From an uncultured Ruminococcus sp. (GTDB lineage: Bacteria > Bacillota > Clostridia > Oscillospirales > Ruminococcaceae): DNA of 15,386 bases. Shown piece after piece: positions 1 through 6,535 of this stretch. Made by a program: the position numbers and the translations under genes. Every line of letters begins with the position of its first letter. Position 1 is the first letter of the stretch. The notes beneath the pieces are model-generated. The model saw only the letters and a program-made list of their open reading frames with translations. It did not search any database and was not told the DNA's origin. The stretch is from the NCBI GenBank assembly GCA_900752785.1, contig CAADWP010000222.1, positions 1-15,386 on the forward strand, written 5' to 3'.

Positions 1-1
1 A

Positions 2-787
2 AGCCTTTCCGATACAGAGGGATATGAGACATTTGTTATTCCCGATGATGTCGGAGGACGTTTTTCAGTTCTTACCGCAGTTGGTCTGCTTCCGATAGCT
101 GTTGCAGGCTGCGATATTGATGCACTTATGAGAGGCGCTGCAAAGGCTCAGTCAGATTTCTGTGCTGATTTCGACAATAATGACTGCTACAAGTATGCAG
201 CTCTCAGAAATATCCTTTATAGAAAGGGTAAGTCTGTTGAAATGCTTGTTTCTTACGATCCCGGATTCGTGATGATGTCTGAATGGTACAAGCAGCTCTT
301 TGGTGAAAGTGAAGGCAAGGATAATAAGGGTATCTTCCCGTCTGCCGCTGTATTCTCAACAGATCTTCATTCAATGGGTCAGTATATTCAGGACGGTTCG
401 AGAATCCTTTTTGAAACGGTTGTGGATATTAAGAACCCAAAGACGGATCTTTTCCTTGAGCCTGACGATGAGAATCTTGACGGACTTAACTTCCTTACAA
501 ATCAGAATATGTCTGTTGTAAACAGAAAGGCTTTTGAGGGCACAGTGCTTGCTCATACAGAGGGTGGAGTACCAAATATTATTCTCGAGCTTGATGACAC
601 ATCTGAAGAAAGCGTTGGCTATATGATTTATTTCTTTGAAAAGGCTTGTGCAATTTCAGGATATGTTCTTGGTGTAAATCCATTTAATCAGCCGGGTGTT
701 GAAAGCTATAAATCAAATATGTTCGCACTTCTCGGTAAACCCGGTTATGAAGGTGCAAAGGCTGCTCTTGAGGCTAAGCTCGGCTAA
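2..787 (+). CDS. pgi: Glucose-6-phosphate isomerase, C-terminal part (5' end outside window)
   Basis: Cytoplasmic glycolytic enzyme interconverting glucose-6-phosphate and fructose-6-phosphate. The open frame enters from the left edge at base 2, so about 261 residues are visible. The ATG at 128 is internal, because conserved Pgi sequence lies before it ([14 protein letters not shown], the stretch in which the family's phosphate-binding region ends). Near the C-terminus is the family sequence [11 protein letters not shown], whose Lys is the position of the conserved C-terminal lysine. It ends with TAA at 785-787 after a typical Gly-rich tail. Clostridial Pgi proteins are usually about 450-500 residues, so roughly half the gene is missing to the left. 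The next gene starts 67 bp downstream with no obvious terminator between, so they may be co-transcribed. Identification rests on sequence recognition. Confidence 0.95.
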   Translation, partial: SLSDTEGYETFVIPDDVGGRFSVLTAVGLLPIAVAGCDIDALMRGAAKAQSDFCADFDNNDCYKYAALRNILYRKGKSVEMLVSYDPGFVMMSEWYKQLFGESEGKDNKGIFPSAAVFSTDLHSMGQYIQDGSRILFETVVDIKNPKTDLFLEPDDENLDGLNFLTNQNMSVVNRKAFEGTVLAHTEGGVPNIILELDDTSEESVGYMIYFFEKACAISGYVLGVNPFNQPGVESYKSNMFALLGKPGYEGAKAALEAKLG

Positions 788-854
788 ATCCCGGCTGCCA
801 CAATAATATAAGTAAAATATTCACAATGCCGTAAGGCAACGGAAGGAGTAAATT

Positions 855-1262
855 ATGATTAAACTTATTACAGGTAAAAAGGGTACAGGAAAAACAAAGA
901 TCCTTATTGACCAGATTAATGACGCCGTTAAATCAACAAACGGAAATATTGTCTGCATTGAAAAAGGTGATAATATCAGACGTTCCATTAGCTTTAGGGT
1001 TAGATGGTGCGATGTTGAGAGCTTTGCTATAGAAGGCTTTGATGCATTTTATGGTTTTATTGCAGGTATGCTTGCCGGAAATTTTGATATTAAGGATGTT
1101 TTTGTTGACGGTATACTGAAAATAGGCGGACGAGACTATGAACAGTTTGGCGCTATGCTTGAAAAGCTGGACAAGCTTACTGTTGACGATACAACAGTCG
1201 TATTTACAGTTTCTGCTGATACAGACGAGCTTCCTGAAAATGTAAAGCAGTTTATTAAGTGA
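855..1262 (+). CDS. Small P-loop NTP-binding protein of unknown function
   Basis: A 135-residue cytoplasmic protein. Residues 7-14 read GKKGTGKT, a textbook Walker A motif, and the run DVFVDGIL around residues 81-88 is a possible Walker B strand. The segment VVFTVSAD near residues 115-122 looks like a further P-loop-fold strand. No DNA-binding, membrane or partner domain is visible, and the protein is shorter than most complete P-loop ATPases, so it could be a minimal ATPase or a half-domain. The start is supported by GGAAGGAG at 840-847, 7 nt before the ATG. It lies between pgi and the DUF177-L32 unit, which gives no clear functional hint. I do not recognise a named family beyond a conserved clostridial ATP-binding protein, and the function is unknown. 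Confidence 0.8.
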   Translation: MIKLITGKKGTGKTKILIDQINDAVKSTNGNIVCIEKGDNIRRSISFRVRWCDVESFAIEGFDAFYGFIAGMLAGNFDIKDVFVDGILKIGGRDYEQFGAMLEKLDKLTVDDTTVVFTVSADTDELPENVKQFIK

Positions 1263-1300
1263 TTTTTGCTGTAAATTTTCGGCTTTTTTGTACATGACTA

Positions 1301-1329
1301 TTGACATATTATGTTAATTGGTGTATAAT
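1301..1329 (+). promoter_or_regulatory. Consensus sigma-A promoter for the DUF177-rpmF unit
   Basis: TTGACA at 1301-1306 and TATAAT at 1324-1329 are separated by exactly 17 bp. Both hexamers match the vegetative consensus perfectly. Transcription would begin near 1336, giving a leader of about 24 nt before the ATG at 1360. This also excludes the upstream in-frame TTG at 1318 as a start, because it lies within the promoter. Confidence 0.9.
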
Positions 1330-1359
1330 ATAAGCTGTGGTGCTCTGAAGGATTTTAAT

Positions 1360-1806
1360 ATGAAGATAAATTTAAAACAGATTTTCAATATTACCGGTGA
1401 ATCAAGGTCTATAGACTATTTAATTGCTGAGAATGAGCTTTCCGATATTCATGGATATAGCTTTTCTTCACCGGTTAATGTTAGGGGAAGAATATTCAAT
1501 AGGGCAGGTATTGTCTATTTTGAGTATTCTGTTGATTTCACTCTCCTTTTAACCTGTGACAGATGTCTCAAGGAGTTTGAAAGCACTTATCATTTTGATT
1601 TCAGTCATATTGTTGTTCCTTCTGTCAACAGCGATAACGATGAATATATCGTTGCCGAGGGTGAGAGCATTGAACTTAACGATATTGCTGTTACGGATCT
1701 TCTGCTCTGTTTGCCTACCAAGATTCTTTGCAGAGAAGACTGTAAAGGACTTTGCATGGTGTGCGGATGCGACTTAAATGAATCCGAATGCAATTGTCTG
1801 AAATAA
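1360..1806 (+). CDS. DUF177 / YceD family protein
   Basis: A 148-residue member of the DUF177 (YceD, COG1399) family, which is almost always encoded just upstream of rpmF. YceD of Escherichia coli has been linked to 23S rRNA accumulation, while the bacterial biochemical role is not settled. Visible family features are C66-x2-C69 in a beta-rich N-terminal half and a C-terminal cysteine cluster, C124, C128, C132 and C135, of the CxxxCxGLCxxCG type, followed by three more cysteines near the end. These could bind zinc. The open frame extends back to a TTG at 1318, but the consensus promoter overlaps that region. The ATG at 1360, with GAAGGA at 1347-1352 before it, is the better start. It is followed 35 bp later by rpmF, with a small GAGC/GCTC hairpin (1809-1820) just ahead of the rpmF binding site. 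Confidence 0.9.
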   Translation: MKINLKQIFNITGESRSIDYLIAENELSDIHGYSFSSPVNVRGRIFNRAGIVYFEYSVDFTLLLTCDRCLKEFESTYHFDFSHIVVPSVNSDNDEYIVAEGESIELNDIAVTDLLLCLPTKILCREDCKGLCMVCGCDLNESECNCLK

Positions 1807-1841
1807 GTGAGCATTTGCTCCGTTTGTAAGGAGGTGCCAAA

Positions 1842-2027
1842 ATGGCTGTACCAAAGAGAAAAACTTCCAAAGCAAGACGTGATAAGAGACGTTCAGCAGT
1901 TTGGAAGCTTGATGCACCGGCAATGTCTAAGTGCGATAACTGCGGCGCATATAAGGCTCCGCATAAGGTTTGCAAAAACTGCGGATTCTATAAGGGCGTT
2001 GAGGTTCTTAAAATGGACGCTGAATAA
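1842..2027 (+). CDS. rpmF: 50S ribosomal protein L32 (bL32)
   Basis: A 61-residue ribosomal protein with the hallmark N-terminus [17 protein letters not shown] and an intact zinc ribbon, C31-x2-C34 and C44-x2-C47. This is the zinc-containing (C+) form of bL32, not the cysteine-free form that some bacteria switch to under zinc limitation. It is a structural component of the large subunit near the peptidyl transferase region. The start is set by the strong ribosome binding site AAGGAGG at 1828-1834. It is the last gene of the unit driven from 1301-1329 and is followed at once by a strong terminator at 2050-2082. Length and sequence are typical. Confidence 0.98.
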   Translation: MAVPKRKTSKARRDKRRSAVWKLDAPAMSKCDNCGAYKAPHKVCKNCGFYKGVEVLKMDAE

Positions 2028-2049
2028 TCAGCTAAACACGTTCAATGAG

Positions 2050-2082
2050 AAGGAGAGGAGGAGTATTCCTTCTCTCCTTTTT
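2050..2082 (+). terminator. Strong rho-independent terminator after rpmF
   Basis: A 13-bp stem (2050-2062 with 2067-2079, one G-T wobble) closes on the 4-nt loop GTAT. The T-tract runs from 2078, sharing two bases with the stem, to 2082. It lies 23 bp past the rpmF stop and ends the DUF177-rpmF unit. Some read-through into the gene at 2119 is possible, since no convincing promoter is visible between. Confidence 0.9.
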
Positions 2083-2118
2083 GCAGTGTATATCTTTATA
2101 AATAACACGGAGTAAGTT

Positions 2119-3426
2119 ATGGTAAAAATCAATAGCGTAATCTATGGTTCTCCGGCGCAGAAATGCGGAATATTGGAGGGGGATATACTGAAAAAGATCA
2201 ATGGTCATTTTATTGCCGATGTCCTTGATTATATGTACTATTCGGCAGAAATTTTGGTTGACCTTGAAATTCTCCGCGGCAATAAGGAGCTGACGTTTTC
2301 TGTAAATAAGGGCGAATATGACGATCTTGGACTGGAATTTGAAACATTTCTTATGGACAAAAAGCAGTCGTGCTGTAATAAATGCGTTTTTTGCTTTATA
2401 GACCAAATGCCTCCCGGAATGAGGAATACTCTTTATTTCAAGGATGACGATGCACGCTTATCCTTTTTGCAAGGGAATTATGTTACATTAACTAATCTTG
2501 ACCAATCGGATATTGACCGGATCATAAAAATGAAGCTAAATATTAATGTTTCGGTACATACAACAAATCCGGAGCTTAGGGTAAAAATGATGAATAATCG
2601 CTTTGCGGGAGAAAAGCTGAAGTACATACGTCAGCTTGCAGAAAGCGGGATACAGCTTAACTGTCAGGTCGTATGCTGTCCTGGGCTTAATGACCGTAGT
2701 GAGCTGCGGCGCACGCTTAGTGATCTCTATGAGCTTATGCCTAATATTTCAAGTCTTGCAGTCGTTCCCGTTGGTCTTTCAAAATTTCGTGAAGGGCTTT
2801 ATCCGCTGACCACATTCAATAAGAGGTCCGCATCGGAAACTATTGATATTATTGAGGAATTTCAGCGCAAGTCACTTAAAAATTACGGAATGAGAACATT
2901 TTTCCCTTCCGACGAGTTTTATTTGATTGCAGAGCGTGAACTTCCGTCCGGAGATAGTTATGAAGATTATCCTCAGTATGAAAACGGCGTAGGAATGCTT
3001 CGCTCTTTGATTGACGAGTTTAAAACGGCTTTAGAAGATTCCGAATGGGAGGGCGGAGAGCGTAATGTTTCTATTGCTACCGGATATTCAGCGTATGAAA
3101 CGATAAAAATGCTTGTACAAATGGCTGAAAAACGATTTTCAAAGCTAAAATGCGAGGTTTATCGAATAAGAAATGATTTTTTTGGCGAAACGATAACCGT
3201 TACAGGACTTATTACTGCAGGAGATCTTATTGCTCAGCTAAACGGAAAATCACTTGGCAGTGAACTGCTTATATCTTCGTCAATGCTGCGTCGCGATTCA
3301 AATATATTTCTTGACGATCTTACGACATCTGACGTTGAAAATGAGCTTAATGTAACAGTACGTTCAATTGAAAATGACGGCTATGCTCTCGTTGACGCTT
3401 TGATCGGAATAAAAGGTTTCATGTGA
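2119..3426 (+). CDS. DUF512 family protein: PDZ domain plus radical-SAM-type cysteine motif
   Basis: A 435-residue cytoplasmic protein of the DUF512 family, found next to der in many clostridia. Residues 1 to about 62 form a PDZ-like domain (SPAQKCGILEGDILKKING). Then comes C85-x3-C89-x2-C92, the radical SAM cluster signature, within SCCNKCVFCFIDQMP. The middle resembles a radical SAM barrel and the C-terminal half (about 215-430) is the DUF512 region. The substrate and reaction are not known. The enzyme is expected to hold a 4Fe-4S cluster and use S-adenosylmethionine, but that is family inference. GGAG at 2109-2112 precedes the ATG by 6 nt. The stop is TGA at 3424-3426, and der follows after 65 bp. 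Length is normal and no lesions are seen. Confidence 0.9.
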   Translation: MVKINSVIYGSPAQKCGILEGDILKKINGHFIADVLDYMYYSAEILVDLEILRGNKELTFSVNKGEYDDLGLEFETFLMDKKQSCCNKCVFCFIDQMPPGMRNTLYFKDDDARLSFLQGNYVTLTNLDQSDIDRIIKMKLNINVSVHTTNPELRVKMMNNRFAGEKLKYIRQLAESGIQLNCQVVCCPGLNDRSELRRTLSDLYELMPNISSLAVVPVGLSKFREGLYPLTTFNKRSASETIDIIEEFQRKSLKNYGMRTFFPSDEFYLIAERELPSGDSYEDYPQYENGVGMLRSLIDEFKTALEDSEWEGGERNVSIATGYSAYETIKMLVQMAEKRFSKLKCEVYRIRNDFFGETITVTGLITAGDLIAQLNGKSLGSELLISSSMLRRDSNIFLDDLTTSDVENELNVTVRSIENDGYALVDALIGIKGFM

Positions 3427-3476
3427 AACAATTGTATATAAACAAATTGCAACAAAATTGTGCAAATTATATTATG

Positions 3477-3485
3477 AAAGGAGAG
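3477..3485 (+). promoter_or_regulatory. Ribosome binding site that fixes the der start
   Basis: AAAGGAGAG lies just before the ATG at 3492 (8 nt after GGAG). The open frame continues back to a GTG at 3423, but that start would overlap the preceding gene, lacks a binding site and would add 23 residues before the conserved Der N-terminus. Confidence 0.85.
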
Positions 3486-3491
3486 AATATA

Positions 3492-4820
3492 ATGGCTATA
3501 CCTATTATTGCAGTAGTTGGACGTCCGAATGTCGGTAAATCTACCCTTTTTAACAAAATCATCGGTCAGCGACTATCAATTGTTGAGGATACTCCGGGCG
3601 TTACCAGAGATCGTATTTATTCTAAGTGCGAATGGCGCGGCAGAGAGTTCATGGTTGTTGATACAGGAGGCATAGAGCCTGAAAGTGATGATGTTATTCT
3701 TGCACAAATGAGGAGACAATCTGAACTTGCTATTGAAAAGGCGGACGTTATTGTTTTTGTTACGGATATACGATGCGGAGTGACATCAGACGATTATGCT
3801 GTTGCACAGATGCTTCTGAAAAGCGGAAAGCCTGTAATTCTTGCCGTTAACAAATGTGATACATTAGGCGAACCTCCTATGGAGCTTTATGAATTTTATA
3901 ATCTTGGTCTTGGCGATCCTTTTCCTATATCTTCCGTTCATGGTCACGGAACAGGCGATATGCTTGATGCGATATATGAATATCTTCCCGATACGCATGA
4001 AGAAATATATGACGATGACTTTATAAAGGTTGCTGTCATCGGAAAGCCTAATGCCGGAAAATCATCCCTTATCAATAAGATCTCAGGTGAGGAGAGAGCT
4101 ATCGTTTCCGATATTGCCGGAACTACCCGTGATTCAACCGATACGGTAGTTGAGAACGAATACGGAAAATTCGTTTTCATTGATACGGCTGGAATTAGAA
4201 AAAAATCTAAAATAAATGAAAAAATCGAGCATTACAGTGTTTTGAGGGCTTATATGGCGGTTGATCGTGCTGATGTATGCGTAATTATGCTTGACGCTTC
4301 CGAGGGATTTACCGAACAAGATTCAAGGGTTGCAGGATATGCTCATGAACAGGGAAAAGCATGTGTAGTTGCGGTAAACAAGTGGGATTTGATTGATAAG
4401 GACGACAAAACAATGAGCGAATACCGCAAAAAGCTTGAAAATGATTTCAGTTTTATGTCATACGTTCCGTTTGTGTTTATTTCAGCCAAGACAGGTCAGC
4501 GTATAAATAAGCTTTATGAACTGATAAAATACACCTTTGAGCAGAACAGTATGAGAATATCAACAGGAATGCTCAACGATGTTTTAGCATATGCTACAAC
4601 AAGAGTTCAGCCGCCTTCCGATAAGGGCCGCAGACTGAAAATTTACTACATGACGCAGCCTTCGACAAAACCTCCTACATTTGTTACCTTTGTAAACAGG
4701 GCTGATCTTTTTCATTTCTCATACAGAAGATATATTGAAAATCAAATACGTTCAACTTTTGGACTTGAAGGAACGCCGGTTCGTTTTATAGTTCGTGAAC
4801 GAGGAGGAAACGATAAATAA
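3492..4820 (+). CDS. der: Ribosome biogenesis GTPase Der (EngA)
   Basis: A 442-residue essential GTPase with two tandem G domains, needed for late assembly of the 50S subunit. The first G domain has GRPNVGKS near residues 9-16, a DTGG switch motif and NKCD. The second has GKPNAGKS, DTAG and NKWD, so both nucleotide sites look complete. The last ~90 residues (from MLNDVLAYATTRVQPP) form the KH-like RNA-binding domain and end in the basic stretch VRFIVRERGG. Length is normal. The ATG at 3492 is chosen for its ribosome binding site and because it puts the first P-loop at the usual distance from the N-terminus. The stop TAA at 4818-4820 shares one base with the plsY ATG, which implies translational coupling. 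Confidence 0.97.
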   Translation: MAIPIIAVVGRPNVGKSTLFNKIIGQRLSIVEDTPGVTRDRIYSKCEWRGREFMVVDTGGIEPESDDVILAQMRRQSELAIEKADVIVFVTDIRCGVTSDDYAVAQMLLKSGKPVILAVNKCDTLGEPPMELYEFYNLGLGDPFPISSVHGHGTGDMLDAIYEYLPDTHEEIYDDDFIKVAVIGKPNAGKSSLINKISGEERAIVSDIAGTTRDSTDTVVENEYGKFVFIDTAGIRKKSKINEKIEHYSVLRAYMAVDRADVCVIMLDASEGFTEQDSRVAGYAHEQGKACVVAVNKWDLIDKDDKTMSEYRKKLENDFSFMSYVPFVFISAKTGQRINKLYELIKYTFEQNSMRISTGMLNDVLAYATTRVQPPSDKGRRLKIYYMTQPSTKPPTFVTFVNRADLFHFSYRRYIENQIRSTFGLEGTPVRFIVRERGGNDK

Positions 4821-5500
4821 TGAAGCTTTTAATTTCTGTTATTATTGCTGCGGCAGTCGGCTATTTTCTAGGAAGCTGTAATTTTTCAATAATATCCGTA
4901 AAACTTATAAAAGGCAGAGATATACGCAATATGGGAAGCAGAAACGCAGGACTTACCAATACGCTTCGTTGCGCGGGAAAGACATGCGCCCTTATCACAC
5001 TTGTTGGTGATATACTTAAAGGAGTAGTTGCCGTTGCAGCCGCAAGGGGATTTTGCAGTCTTATCGACGCAGGATTAAATCCCGGAAACGATACTCATTA
5101 TATTGGATATATTGCAGGACTGTTTGCTATTTTAGGTCACGTTTTCCCTATTTATTACGGATTTAAGGGAGGAAAGGGAGTTCTTGTCGGTGTATCTACC
5201 TTTCTTATTGTTGACCCAAGAGTTTTCATTTCATTGCTTGCAATATTTATTGTTATTCTGGCGATAACAAAATATGTATCTCTTGCTTCAATTGTTTCAA
5301 CAGCATATTGTCCTTTGGCAACATTGCTGATGTCATGGATAGTTACGGGAAATTCATTTGGCAGAAGTTTTTTGTATATGATATTGTCGTTGCCCATGGC
5401 GGCGGTTGTTATCTGGATGCACCGTACAAATATGGAGCGTTTAATTGCAGGTACGGAAAATAAATTTTCATTTAATACAATGGAAATTACTGAAAAATGA
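4820..5500 (+). CDS. plsY: Acyl-phosphate:glycerol-3-phosphate acyltransferase PlsY
   Basis: A 226-residue polytopic membrane enzyme that transfers an acyl group from acyl-phosphate to sn-glycerol-3-phosphate, making lysophosphatidic acid. Conserved loops are visible: GSRNAGLTNTLR at residues 39-50 (the usual GSGNxGxTN motif, with Arg in place of the second Gly) and GHVFPIYYGFKGGKGV at 106-121 with the catalytic-region KGGKG. Hydrophobic helices lie around residues 2-19, 55-78, 93-110, 121-146 and 170-200. It is slightly longer than the common 190-210 residues because of an extended C-terminal tail. The start overlaps the last base of the der stop codon, so it is translated in the same operon. 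The gene for its substrate-producing enzyme, gpsA, follows directly. Confidence 0.95.
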   Translation: MKLLISVIIAAAVGYFLGSCNFSIISVKLIKGRDIRNMGSRNAGLTNTLRCAGKTCALITLVGDILKGVVAVAAARGFCSLIDAGLNPGNDTHYIGYIAGLFAILGHVFPIYYGFKGGKGVLVGVSTFLIVDPRVFISLLAIFIVILAITKYVSLASIVSTAYCPLATLLMSWIVTGNSFGRSFLYMILSLPMAAVVIWMHRTNMERLIAGTENKFSFNTMEITEK

Positions 5501-5533
5501 CATAATGCTAATGTATGAAAGGAGAGAGAACAA

Positions 5534-6526
5534 ATGGCAAATATAGTTATACTCGGTTCGGGAGGCTTTGGTTTAAGCCTTGCAATTATGGCGGAAAACA
5601 GCGGAAGACATAATGTTACCGTATGGTCAAAATTTCAGTCAGAAATTGATGATATAAGAGCGCACGGCGAGCATATACAGAAGCTTCCGGGAGTTCCTGT
5701 TTCGGAAAAAATAATAATGACAAGCGATATTTCCTGCGTCAAGGATTGTGATATGCTGATCTTCGGCATCCCTTCATCATTTCTCAGAGATGTTTCTAAG
5801 CTCGCTGCACCGTATATTGACGAAAAAACAGTTATTGTCAATACGGGAAAGGGACTGGAGGAGGGCAGCCTTAAAACTTTGAGTCAGGTTATTGGTGAGG
5901 AAATTCAAACCGATAAGCTTGTTGTTCTCTCGGGTCCCTCCCATGCAGAGGAAGTTGCAAGATGCATTCCTACTACTATTGTGGCAGCTTCGGAAAATCA
6001 AGCGGCAGCAAAGTATGTTCAGACTCAATTGGGCACAGAGACGATGAGAATATATCTCAATGATGATGTTATTGGCTGCGAAATAGGAGGAGCGCTTAAA
6101 AATATAATTGCTCTTTGCGCAGGAATATGTGACGGATTGGGTTACGGTGATAACACAAAAGCAGCGCTTATGACGCGTGGAATACACGAGATCGCTGTGC
6201 TTGGAGTAGCCGTGGGTGCAAAAGCATTAACCTTTAGCGGACTTACGGGAATTGGCGACCTTATTGTAACGTGTACCAGTATGCACAGCCGTAACAGGCG
6301 TGCCGGTATTCTCATCGGTCAAGGAGTATCTCCTGACGAGGCAGTTAAAAGAATAGGAACTGTTGAGGGATATTTTTGCTGTAAAGCTGCATATGATCTA
6401 TCGAGGCAGCTTGGAATCGAAATGCCTATTACCGAGCAGCTTAATGAAGTTCTTTTTAACGGCGGCGATGTAAGAAAGGCATTGGGAGTTCTGATGAATC
6501 GGCCGCAGATATATGAGGAGGTATGA
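5534..6526 (+). CDS. gpsA: Glycerol-3-phosphate dehydrogenase [NAD(P)+]
   Basis: A 330-residue cytoplasmic dehydrogenase that reduces dihydroxyacetone phosphate to sn-glycerol-3-phosphate, the acceptor used by PlsY. The N-terminal Rossmann motif is GSGGFG at residues 8-13, with Gly-Phe where many family members have Gly-Trp or Ala-Trp. NTGKG holds Lys106, GPSHAEEV lies at 134-141, the catalytic Lys189 is in GGALKNIIAL, and GDNTKAALMTRG lies at 206-217. All active-site landmarks are present and length is normal. The ribosome binding site is AAAGGAGAG at 5518-5526 (8 nt after GGAG), nearly identical to that of der. The stop TGA at 6524-6526 sits just after a GAGGAGG sequence that serves the next gene. 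Confidence 0.96.
   Translation: MANIVILGSGGFGLSLAIMAENSGRHNVTVWSKFQSEIDDIRAHGEHIQKLPGVPVSEKIIMTSDISCVKDCDMLIFGIPSSFLRDVSKLAAPYIDEKTVIVNTGKGLEEGSLKTLSQVIGEEIQTDKLVVLSGPSHAEEVARCIPTTIVAASENQAAAKYVQTQLGTETMRIYLNDDVIGCEIGGALKNIIALCAGICDGLGYGDNTKAALMTRGIHEIAVLGVAVGAKALTFSGLTGIGDLIVTCTSMHSRNRRAGILIGQGVSPDEAVKRIGTVEGYFCCKAAYDLSRQLGIEMPITEQLNEVLFNGGDVRKALGVLMNRPQIYEEV
6515..6521 (+). promoter_or_regulatory. Ribosome binding site inside gpsA for the next gene, oddly spaced
   Basis: GAGGAGG lies within the last codons of gpsA. The only usable in-frame start of the next gene is ATG 6536, 14 nt away, longer than the usual 5-9 nt. A second ATG at 6523, overlapping the gpsA stop as ATGA, is only 1 nt away and its frame closes after nine codons at 6550-6552. 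Confidence 0.55.
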
Positions 6527-6535
6527 CGTTTTACC

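Noticed and set aside
827..838. TGCC-GTAA-GGCA hairpin before the P-loop gene
   Set aside because: Four base pairs and no T-tract; not distinguishable from chance.
1268..1289. Possible terminator GCTG/CGGC followed by six T
   Set aside because: Only a 4-bp stem with a G-T pair and an 8-nt loop; too weak to call, although it lies in the right place after the P-loop gene.
1318..1359. Longer DUF177 protein beginning at TTG 1318
   Set aside because: The consensus -10 element lies at 1324-1329, so this segment is upstream of or at the transcript start. The family N-terminus begins at ATG 1360.
2081..2102. Possible promoter for the DUF512 gene (TTGCAG ... TATAAA)
   Set aside because: The spacing between hexamers is only 10 bp, and at 17 bp upstream of TATAAA the sequence belongs to the rpmF terminator and does not resemble a -35 element.
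3447..3475. Possible der promoter TTGCAA-17-TATTAT
   Set aside because: The predicted start (about 3482) would fall inside the der ribosome binding site, leaving no usable leader. Read-through from upstream is more likely.
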